64,000 bases of DNA from Bicyclus anynana (Eukaryota; Arthropoda; Insecta; Lepidoptera; Nymphalidae), in the NCBI RefSeq assembly GCF_947172395.1, contig NC_069097.1, positions 11,454,142-11,518,141 on the forward strand. The letters are read 5' to 3'. A program made the translations under genes and the position numbers. Positions 19,526 to 31,500 of this stretch are shown in pieces. The first letter of the stretch is position 1. Each line of letters begins with the position of its first letter. Below the pieces are notes generated by a model, which was not told where the DNA came from, searched no databases, and was given only the letters and a program-made list of their open reading frames with translations.

Positions 19526-22500
19526 ATGTCCAGCGATAATTCCGTCATTTGTAGACCGATTTTGAAAATTCTTTTTTTGTTTTGAAGGGTTTGATTTCAG
19601 GGTGGTCCCATTTTTTTCATGTCAGGATCTGATGATGGCGTCCTGGAGAAATCGAGAGGAACTTTCGAAAATCGTAGAGACGGCTAGTGCGTTTGTTAGT
19701 GTTTCCATAAGGTATTTTAAACCACTACAATTTTATGAAGGTTTGGAGTTGGTCTGATGATGGAGCCGATACACAGACGATGGAACTCGTCAACGATTTA
19801 CAGCAGGTACCTTTTGTTTGGGCTTGATTTATTTGTATTGATGAGAACTTTCCACCTAGATGGTTGTGACTGTATTAAGGGTCTGATGATGAAGACGAAG
19901 GACAGTGAAGAGAACTCCTCGACGGTTCACAGTAGCTACCTTGTGTTTGGACTTGATAAATTTGTATTGATGAGAACTTTCCACCTAGATGAGTTGTGAC
20001 TGTATTAGGGGTCTGGTGATGAAGACGAAGGATAGTTAAGGGAACTCCTCGACGGTTCACAGTAGCTACCTTGTGTTTTGACTTGATAATTTTGTATTGA
20101 TGAGAACTTTCCACCTGGATAGGTTGTGACTGTATTAGAGGTCTGGTGATGAAGATGAAGGAGAGTTAAGGGATCTCCTCGACGGTTCACAGTAGCTACC
20201 TTGTGTTTGGACTTGATAAATTTTATATTGATGGGAACTTTCCACCCATATGGATTGTGACTGCATAGGAGGTCTGGTGATGAAGACGGAGGACAGTCAC
20301 CTTTCACGTTTTTCTGAATATTCATATGAAATTTTTTATATGAGTTAAGGTAGTATTTTTAAAATTGGTATTGTAGGACTTAGATACTTATCATAAGAAA
20401 ATGACGTTTCAACTAATTGCTCATTAATTTTTGTTCACACTCAGTTAGGTGTGCTAACACTAAAAATTAAAAAATAAAAATTTTAATAAAAAAAATTCAA
20501 CCGACTTCCAACTCAAAAATCAACCTAAACTAAAAAGCAAAAAATAACATCTTACCTATGTGCTACCTTCTGATCAGTTTGAAGGCGGTGCCAGTGTCAT
20601 GTTTTAATTCAAGCCGTTTCTGAAAGAACCACAGAAATTGTGTAATGCAAGTTGTACAAGGCTTGAATTAAAACATCACTGGCTTGGCACCGCCTTCAAA
20701 CTGATCAGAAGGTAGCACATAGGTAAGATGTTATTTTTTGCTTTTTAGTTTAGGTTGATTTTTGAGTTGGAAGTCGGTTGAATTTTTTTTATTAAAATTT
20801 TTTAAGTATAAAAATCCACAGTTATATAATAGTAGTAGCTGACGCCGCGCGGTTTCACCCGCGTGGTTCCGGTTCCCGTAGGAATACGGGAATAATATAT
20901 AGCCCATAGCCTTCCTCGATAAATGGGCTATATAACACTGAAAGAATTTTTCAAATCGGACCAGTAGTTCCTGAGATTAGCGCGTTCAATCAAACAAACT
21001 CTTCAGCTTTATTTATTACTATAGACTATAGATAATAATGTAAAAATAAGTCTTAAAGTAAACTAAATTATACTAAAATATCAAAATGACAAAGTATAAG
21101 AATTATAAAAATAAAAATAAAATAATTCGTAAAATAAAAATAAAATAACCATGGCCTTAGTTTTAGCTAAAAAATAAAAAAAAAATGAACTAAAACTTTA
21201 TTTTGACAAAACTTAATTATATTGAATTCGAATTTCATTACAATTTATTTTTACAATTTGAGAATTTGAGCCAGAACTTTTTTCATAATTTTAACTACAT
21301 TGATAAAATATTAATAATATAGGTTGATGCCTTTGAATTTCTTAACAATTTTTACAATTTTTAAATTATGTAGCTATTGATGCATATAAATAAAGACTAC
21401 AATTAGTTTTTTTATGTAGTCTTGTGGCATTAAAATCTTGCCCACTAGTTTATTTTTAAACCATCTATTAAAAATAATGTTTTTTTTTTTTAAAGTTTTT
21501 TACTTTACTCAAAATCAAAATTTTGTAAATTCAATTTACAATTACTTTAATTTTAATTTTTAATATATATTATAATTAAATGATAAAACAATATTTTTAT
21601 TAGGTAACAAATAAATTTTAATAAAATCGGAATATATCTAAATGCCGTAAACTTGGCCTGATGTATGGAGTCTTTCATAAAGACTAAAATTTGTTGTCAA
21701 CACATTCTATATTTAAGCAGAGGTGATGCTATCTTGAAATCTTAATAAACATACTTTAATTGATAGTTAATGATATTTTAAAATATCATCTATCAAGTTT
21801 CTTGACAATTAGTACTATAAAAGTTAATCATAATTTTGCCGCAAATTATCTATGCCATTAATTTGTGGTTGAATAATGGTACATATAATTGCAAATTACT
21901 GTTTAAACAGGTTTAAGTTAAAAACGAATGAAACCATTCAAGAACATCGAAAGTCCAAATCAATAATTAAAAAAATCATTAGTTATTGACCACATTTCAA
22001 CTTGTTAAGGTATTTTCATTTTAACTAATTAGGTGTTATCTTTTTGTCTAAATAACAAAGATTTTATATACGTATTTACTACTAATAAATGCCAAAGTTT
22101 GTTTTGTTCGTTACTCACGCCAAAATGGCTGATCCGATGTGTATGATATTTGGCACTGAAATAGATTATAATCTGGCATATAGGATATTTTTTTTATCCC
22201 GATATTTATATACGAACGCGATCTATGCGGGTATTTTAATATAATTACTAATATTTTAAACAGAAAAAAATTATAGTTTGTTTGTTTGAATTGAATAGGT
22301 TCTGAAACTATATGGCCAATTTAAAAATCTTTCACCATTATATTCCTACATTATCCCTGATGAACTTAGGCTATATTTTATCTCCACATCCCCATGGGAA
22401 CGGGAACTATGCAGGTGAAACCACGTGGCGTCTACTAGTTTTAAAATACATATAACAATAGCTTAGTATACCTACGAAATAATACTCTCTCTCTAAATTA

Positions 22501-25500
22501 TGTGGCCTAAAAACCGGTTGTGAATTGTGATGTGAGATATCGAAGTATGCGACAATAAGTGTGTGCATAACGGTACTTAATTGCTTGGATCATCAGTTTA
22601 TCTATTTTTATTTTGAGCTCCGTTCTGGTTCTAGAATTTTGCTGAAATGTTTAATTAATTTAAATGAGGGTGAAGCCGCTTGACGTCAGCTAGTGCGATA
22701 TATTAGCGAATGGTCATCCACTTCTGGACATTCTGTAAATTTATATCACGGCGTCAAGGCAAATTCTATACAGTTTTAGATTGACACCAACTTTTGTCTA
22801 CTTGGCTGTACACCTGTTTATTTTTTTTTAGTTTTATTACAATGTTTCCATATATACAAAGCCATACAGATTTCCAAAACTAGGCAAACTCATAACCAAA
22901 GATCTTCTGGTGCGTCCCATTAAGTTAACATATATGTGAAGCAAAACTCGTTGAGTGTGTTGAATATGAATCACCCGTTGAGTGATTCATATCATTATCA
23001 TTTCATCATCATTATCAACTCATATTCGTGGTCGACTATTGGCCCAACCCCTCTCAGAATGAGAGGGGTTAGGCCAATAGTCGACCACGCTGGTCTAATG
23101 GCAGACTTCACACACGCTGATAATTAAGAAAATTCTCTGGTATGCAGGTTTCCTCACTATGTTTTTCCTTCACCGTTTGAGACACGTGTTTAATTTCTTG
23201 AAATGCATATAACTAAAAAGTTGGAGGTGCATAAATTTATATGGCAGAACAAAGTGTGTCAGCCAGTTTAAATATAGAAAACTTTAACCAGAGCAATCGA
23301 CTTACTCGCCCACTGTAATGAGAAAGTTAAGATAAACTTTCCGTCCATTCATCCAAATGAAATTTCAATAAGATCATTATTCACTGTAGTATAAAGTTCA
23401 GAGTTGCGTGTAACTGTAAAAACACGACCTAGAATCTTCAGCTGGGATAACTGTATTGATGTTTTTATATGGATACAACTGAGATCAGACACTCGATACG
23501 GATATTTGAAGTTATACTTTCACAGGTCAGCCATACACAAAATCTATATGTGCAAATATATATCTATACTACTATTATGAAGCTGAAGAGTTTGTTTGTT
23601 TGATTGAACGCGCTAATCTTAGGAACTACTGGTCCGATTTGAAAAATTCTTTCAGTGTTAGATAGCCCATTTATTGAGGAAGGCTATATATTATCCCCGT
23701 ATTTCTACGGGAACAGGAACCACGCGGGTGAAACCGCGCGGCGTCAGCTAGTCTGAGATATAATATGAACCACTCAGCACTGAGCCGTGATAGCTCAGTG
23801 GTGAGTCTCTGCCTCCGATTCCGTAGGGTGTGGATTCGAATCCGGCCCCGGGCATAGTTCCCCTTTCCGAGAAAATACCCCACGGTTTTACTTGCGTAGT
23901 TTTCCTTCCCGTGGGAATACGTGGGGAAATAAAATAGCCTGTGTTACTCGCTTATAATGTAGCTTTCTATTGGTGAAAGAATTTATTGAATTCGTAACAA
24001 AGTAGCAAACACAAAATCAATTCCTATTTATTTATATAAGCTACAATAATACTGTCTAATATCGCTTCTAATACTAAATGATGCATACTCGTATGTTTTT
24101 TCTTGTGCAAGAAGAAAGACCTAACAAAAGTTCAAAAGTAATTTTGTATACTCGTGTGTAGACTTTGATAAACATTGGATAGTTTGTCGTTCGTAGATAA
24201 AGCGTAATGAACTGTTCAAAGTTCACTGAACTGTAAACTTAGCTAATGCTGTGCTATGAATTATAATCCTCTTTTATAATTTGTAATAGTCCATATAAAG
24301 ACATAATTCCGAGTACTATAAATTGTTCAAGTGAATGAATTTATATTTTTTCAGTAAGAATTCTGTAAGTAATTCTGTAACATTTTGTGTAAGAAGAAAA
24401 AAAATATTCATTTTTTGACTTATGAATTGCCGCGAAGATCACCAATGTTTTTTTAGGCTTTTGATTTTTTCAAAATGAAAAAATGGTGATGAGCTGCAAA
24501 TTGGAGTATACAGCAAAGCAAAAAATTCGTGATTCTTTCATCAAATGGAAAAATGTCTGATATGTTTGAATTGCATTGTGTAGTCTTTAATTCTGTAAAA
24601 AATCACCTTACTATAAAAAAAATGCATCCTGAATGTGCCACAGTGCATAATATTGTAAAATTCTCTCTTGCGTCTAGACTAATAATGTATTTCAAATATA
24701 TTTTTTATTAATTTATCCCCAAACTCTTCCTGGCTGTGCCTATATTTCGCCTTTCAGGTACATTTTAGGGGTATATCAATTTTCCTGTAGGAAACATCGC
24801 ACAGTACTTTGCTGGTGATGTGTCGACATATGGAATACATTTATATAATCATCATTATCAACCCATATTCGGCTCACTGTTGAGCTCGAGTCTCCTCTCA
24901 GAAGAGGGGTTAGGCCAATAGTCCACCACGCTGGCCCAATGCGGATTGGCATTTATATAATACAAAGTATAAAATAATGCCCATGGCACACATATTAATC
25001 GAAAAATCAATATGGATATAATGGAACTAGCAGACGCCGCGCGGTTTCACCCGCGTGGTTTCTGTTCCCGTAGGATTACGGGTATAAAATATAGCCTATA
25101 GCACTCGACGATAGTGTAGCTTCCCAACAGTGAAAGAATTTTTCAAAGCCGTGATAGCCCAGTGGATATGACCTCTGCCTCCGATTCTGGAGGGCGTGGG
25201 TTCGAATCCGATCTGGGGCATGCACCTCCAACTTTTCAGTTGTGTGTATTTTAAGAAATTAAATATCATGTGTCTCAAAAAACGGTGAAGGAAAACATCG
25301 TGAGGAAACCGGCATACCAGAGAATTTTCTTAATTCTCTGCGTGTGTGACGTCTGCCAATCCGCATTGGGCCAGCGTGGTGGACTATTGGCCTAACCCCT
25401 CTCATTTTGAGAGGAGACTCGAGCTCAGCAGTGAGCCAAATATGGGTTGAGAATGATGAATAGCCCACAGGACTGCACTTTGTATAACATGTTCCTTCCA

Positions 25501-28500
25501 TGCCATTCCATATTATAATGTACTAGCTGATAGTCGCGACTTCGTCCGCGTAAAATTAGGGTTTCCACAATGTTTTTGTTACAAATACCAGCCAAATCCA
25601 GTAGATTTTGTATAAAAGGGTTCATACCATTATTACAATCACTTTCTCGCAAATCTCGCAGGAACCATGGTTTCTTTTGGGACAACCTATGTGTTTATTC
25701 AAGCTATTATAGGGTCTAACTTCATTTTAAATTGCAGCCTTATTGGTTTAGTAGTTGCGGTGTTAAAAAGTAACAGACATCCATACATAGAATGTTATTA
25801 CAATAGACACACCTATTGAATATTTCATTACATTTCCAAAAGTGGACTAAAGTAATTAATAAATAAAATTTTCATGTCAAAAAATATTTCGCACTTTAAA
25901 GTATGCTTTTTGATCACTTTGTGCACAAAGGGTAGTTTAGTAGTTGAGGCGTTAAAAAGTAACAAAAATACATACAAACTATCGAGTTTTTAATATTAGT
26001 AGGATGTCATTAATTTGGTAATGACTTTCATATGAGATATTTTAACCACCAACACCAAAACGACGGGATGTTTACGTGTTTTGTTTATTTTGAGGAAATT
26101 TATATAACAGACTTTTTTTGTTTGCTTTAGAAAAATGGCGATTTCGAGAAGTACCTCGACGAACTGAAGCCCGTCGCCAAGAACTACCGCGACAAGATCA
26201 TGTCCGTGGCCATCGACACCGATGAAGATGACCACCAGAGGTAATACATTCATTCATAGACACCTCGTATCCCGCCAACCTTTATTGGAGCTGCGTGGTG
26301 GGTCTATGCTCAACATCCCCTTTCCTACAAGTGGGGAGGCTTGGCCCTGTAATGGGCCTATAATTACGATGATGATGATGTATAAAGATTTTGATCTCGT
26401 ATATAATTACCGTATCGTAAAAAAAACATATTTTACATGGTCATGGAATTAATAGATACTTTGAATTCAGAAAAAAATTCTTTCAAATCAATGTCCATTT
26501 GGGAGTTCATCATCATTATCAACCTATATTCGACTCACTGCTGAGCTCGAGTCGCCTCACACATTGTTAAAGTGCACATAACTGAAAAGTTGAAGGTGAA
26601 TGCGCCGGACCGAATTCGAACCCACACCCTCCAGATTTGGAAGCAGAGGTCATATCCACTAGGCTATCAGCTCACAGCTCTATTGGCTATCATAAACTGA
26701 AACAGTAAAATTATAAAATTATCTCTTGTCTGGGCTTTTGTATTTAATTTTTTTTTCATTTAAATAATTCATCCCCAAACTCTTCCTGGCTGTGCCTATA
26801 TCTCGCCCTCCAGGTACATTTTAGGGGTATATCAATTTTCCTTTAGGAAACATCGCACAGCACTATGCTGGTGGTGTGTCGACATATGGAATACATTTAC
26901 CACACAGTATAAAATAATACTCATAGCACACATAACAAATCGGAAAAGTATTGGGGTCTTATCGCCTCGCCGTAATCGCCGCAAAGTATGTGTACTTAGA
27001 GTTTGGCTAATGACAGTAGAGGCTGAAATCTTAATTATAGCCTCAATAGCTCAACGGTAAGAGCGATCGGACTTATCACCGAGGGGTGGTGGTTCGATCC
27101 CCGCTTCGTTTGTCTATTGTCGTAAACACTCCTAAACACAGTCCTTCCCGACTAATTGGAGGGGAATGGGAATATTGTATTTAAAAAAAAGATATGGCAA
27201 GTATTCTTTATTAAAAAATTTTTTTTTTTTCAGTATGTATGAAAACATATATACGTATTACACGTAATATGTGTTTTCACACAGATGCGTTAGTTTAATA
27301 AAGTTTAATAGATATTTTTTTGAATTTGCTGGATAGGCAAATTATTTGAAAATTAAAAAAAAAATAAAAGACGTTTATTCATTACGACTGTGCTAGGAGT
27401 GGGTACGACAATAGACCAACTGGGTGAGGATTGAACCACTACCCCTCGGTGATGAGTCCAACCGCTCTTACCGTTGAGCTATTGAGGTTGAAATGTAATA
27501 TCATTGCTCCTAAAAGAAGGTTTCAAAATCGCTTGTATTTATTAATGTCATCTTAGAAACTGAAATGAACTTTTTAATTTTTATTTTATTTATTTATTTA
27601 TAAATGTATTGTATACAGAATCCTGGAGTTCTTCGGCATGAAGAAGGAGGAGGTCCCATCGGCTCGCCTCATCGCGCTGGAGCAGGACATGGCCAAGTAC
27701 AAGCCCGCCAGCGACGAGCTCAACGCCAACACTGTCGAGGTAACTTCTGCATACATTTAAAGCATTGATTTCCAAAGTGATCCAGCACTCACAGGCGTCC
27801 ACAGGAGATTTGAAAACGTCGGAGTGACAAATATATGGGGTTCACAAAGAATTATTTGGTCTCATAGTGAAGAAGTATAATGTTGGCTCGACTTCACATA
27901 TAAATGTTGGCAGATTTGTGAGTAGATGTCAAAATAGTAAAGTTGGATGGAATCACTTGGTTACTAACGGCCGTTTTAAACAATCTATCTATCCGCCATT
28001 TCGCTTACGAAAGTTAGAAAATCTATCTTTCTAACCTAACCTAACTTCTTTTCAATAACCTATTGACAGATAGTTTGACTGTTACTAATAATTGAGGATA
28101 GCTATCTATCCGTAATCTTGGTTAGGTTAGCGAAGCTTGACCGGGTCCGCTAGTAATATAAATTATTATCGTCGTAAACCTGTTTAGGTTTACTTCGATA
28201 ATAATTTAACTAACTCTTAAAATATGTATATAGCAGAGCTGTTAATATCGATAACGAATGCGTTATCACATTTCACATTTTCACAGTATTTATGCACACT
28301 TTAATAGTTACTGTAATTAAATGTTTTTCCTTTGTGGAAAATTAACCATTGCAATCAAGCTCACACTTTGATAACAATGTAAGTACTTTGGAACAGTAAA
28401 TAGTTAAAATTAATTCCTATTGAAGATAGAGCAATGTATGTGACAGTATGAATACATATTGATTGAATCCTTTTGGGTTTTTCTCCTGACCAGACCAGAA

Positions 28501-31500
28501 TTTAGTCGCTTATCACCTCAGACTACATCTGAGGTGATAAGCGACCAGTGAAGAGAAATATAGACAAAATTTCGTCCAATAGCGTTGAAGTTGTCCCAGT
28601 TCCATAATTTTTTATTACCAACGCAATAAAAAAAAAAGAAGAATTATCAAGATTTTTAAATATAAGTAAATTGCAAGGGAACTGGGCATTCTCCTTGTGG
28701 TTAAACTATCCGAGACGAATATCTTAGCATTCCATGGATTCACGGTGCAGGTGCGGGGTCGATCAGAGTCCTGGACTTGTGACTGCAGGATGAGGGTTAA
28801 GGAATTTCTTGACGATCGATTAACACTCCCCATTCTCTACTCGTGTTGTTCTCCCTGCCTAACCAAATTTGATAAGATCCTATTAGAGCAGCTTTGGATA
28901 CCTGTTCTAATATAGAACTAGCTGCTCTTCTAGAGAGGCCAAGTCTATAAGCTAGTTATAGAGAGATTTTAGGCTGGTAATCCTCTCGCACCTACTTCTA
29001 CGGCGTACAGACTAACAACAGCGATTTTTAGTTAGTTCACTTGTTAGGATAATATTTATTTATTTTTATACTGTGGTCCTTTGGAATGTTAGTCTCCCAC
29101 GGCACAGTAAGCTCAACAAATACTATATGCTTAGTTTGTTTGGAAAAAAGGAAAATGTCTGGTCTAGATCTTGAAATAGCGACATCCTCCGGGATTTTAT
29201 AATGTTTTTATATGTATATACACATATAAATAGGTGGTGAAACCGAATGTGCAGACAAGATTCGTTTATGATTTTTTTATATGTATGGATGTAACAAATA
29301 TAACATAAGAACAATTTGCAGGAATTCGTGCAATCGTTCTTCGCTGGCACTCTGAAGCAGCACCTGCTCAGCGAGACCCTGCCCGAGGACTGGGCAGCCA
29401 AGCCGGTGAAGGTGCTGGTCGCTACCAACTTCGATGAGGTCGTGTTTGACAGCAACAAGAAGGTGCTGGTCGAGTTCTATGCTCCTTGGTGAGTCTATTA
29501 CTTATTGACTTCCTTCTAGTACCTACTCAGCAGTGACATGCACAAGGTTCTCTACTAGGGTATGCACTATAGGTATAAATTGTACAAAAAAGGAAATCCA
29601 AAATTCTAAATTAATTTATTTTATGTAGGCTCAGTTTACTAGCACTTGATTACGTCAGTTGACTATTTGTACAGATACTACCACCTTTAATTAACCTTTA
29701 ACTAATTCCTTCTCCGATACAGATACCTAATAAATCCTCAGGGTATGCATTTCGTTTATGCATCTATGAAATGCACGCCACTGCTACTTACTTACTCAGT
29801 TATTGGTATTAGTACTTACGTAGGGAAGATTTAACTGTTGAGTCTGTGGCAGTCTACAAATAGTCAAACTTGCAGTTTCAAAATTGCGTGTAAATTAAGC
29901 CTTCTTGAAATAAATGGATTTTGATTTTGATTACCCGACTGCCAAGAAGGGTTATTTAGGTATTGATTTTACCCCATTATCGATCGGTCAAAAATTCGAT
30001 TCGAAAAAAAATTTCAAAGTTTTGAACGCTAGAAGCTTTTCTTCTTTTTTTTAATTTGCTATGCTGATAAAATTGCCAGGTAATTTTTTGAAATAAACTT
30101 TCATTTAGTCATAGAATACAGAAAAACATTTATAAATTTTTTGATTCTCTAAGTAATTGTTATGTAATAAGTTGTTACAAACTTAAAAACACTAAACTCA
30201 AGTACTAAATAAGTAAGTTTTATTTTATAATCCACTTTGAAGTAGTGTAACCCACATTTCTTAGAAAAAAGAAAAAAACCTCTTTTTATCGAAATCGGTA
30301 CTTTTGCCCTATATAACCTAATTCAATTTGATAGCTAATGATCCCTACTATCACCCCTTAAAGGGATCTCTATACGTTTCCAGTGACCCTGTATATAACT
30401 ATGAGTAATTCTGAATCTTTATCATTATTCAAGTTTTGTTCACGGATAATTTTATAATATGACGCAATACTGCGTAATCGAGTAGGTGCCGAGTGGCAAC
30501 AAGAAAATATACTTTGCAACAACAAATGAGTTTAACGTATATTTACATAATTGAGTTTTCGAGTCGTTGCGCAATTCGCGACAACTCAATAACGGCCCAT
30601 TGAACGCGTCACAACGAATTTACTTCAGCACGCACTTGAGTAAATACTTTCGAGTCATTATAAAGATGTATTGTTATAACTAAATCTTGATACTTTGCTC
30701 ATAGTACAGGATCCGGCATAAAGAATGTATACCCTCATCTGTTATTTAATTGAGATATGAAATAAATGATGGAAAATATTCACATTGACACATTGCACGT
30801 AGGTTTTTTAATTTATTTAATTTTTTCCACATTGTAGATTTAAAAATTAAAAAAAATGTTCACTGGTTATGTCTTGGCGACTTCCTTCGTAACACTCCCG
30901 ATGTTAGGGCCGAGGGGCGTATAGCGATGAATGAAAAACCCACGACTGATGCACCTCACTTGCCCGCACGCACGATTTCATATACGCGCAGTCTTTCCCC
31001 CTGTCGCCCGCATATCATGGCAGTGTTATCAACGAACTTTCCAGACTATAATATAATATACCAAAAATAATTGTTTTTTTATATCAAAAAGAATTGTTGA
31101 ATAAAGGTTGCTTTTATACTGCAACTGTGGGGTTGCCAGATATAAACAGTTAGTAATGTTATTTATATACCCTTATCAGTTATTTAGTCGTCTAATATGT
31201 CAAATGACAGCTTATTTTATGGTTTTAAAATGAAATTTAACTGAATTAGGTTGTCTTTGATCCAGTTCATAGTTTCCTAGATTTTGTATGAAAAATGTGT
31301 TTGGTCGCAATTTAACTAGACAACCTATTTGCAATGTGTCACTGTGAACATCTATCATTTATTTCTTAGCACTAATAAATAACAGATGAGGGTATATATT
31401 CCTAATGCCGGCTCTTAGACCATTAGTACGTACTTGAGTAAATACTTTCGAGTCACGATATAGACGTTTTGTGGTATCTATATCTTGATACTTTGCTCGT

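Larger units (their letters stand above)
19443..20801. mobile_element. Composite repeat element bounded by CCGACTTCCAA inverted ends
   Basis: Begins ACCGACTTCCAAAAAGGAGG at about 19444 and ends at GGAAGTCGGTTGAATTTTTT near 20770-20788, an inverted match of about 12 bp. The left part (GTAGACCGATTTTGAAAATT, GGTGGTCCCATTTTTTTCAT, AGAAATCGAGAGGAACT) is a motif set I recall as widespread in lepidopteran genomes but of uncertain class. It contains a long T run at 19489-19520, a tandem repeat of about 130 bp and a fold-back at its right end. It lies in PDI intron 4. Confidence 0.55.

Noticed and set aside
19757..20325. Open frames of 79-106 codons on both strands
   Set aside because: Translations are repeated versions of the 130-bp tandem unit; not genes.
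23781..27490. tRNA-like sequences with A and B boxes (also 11460-11537)
   Set aside because: Acceptor stems do not pair and each is followed by repetitive SINE body; they are tRNA-derived SINE heads rather than tRNA genes.
28033..28048. Telomeric TTAGG array (also 42391-42405)
   Set aside because: Only about three units each; far too short to call an interstitial telomere array.
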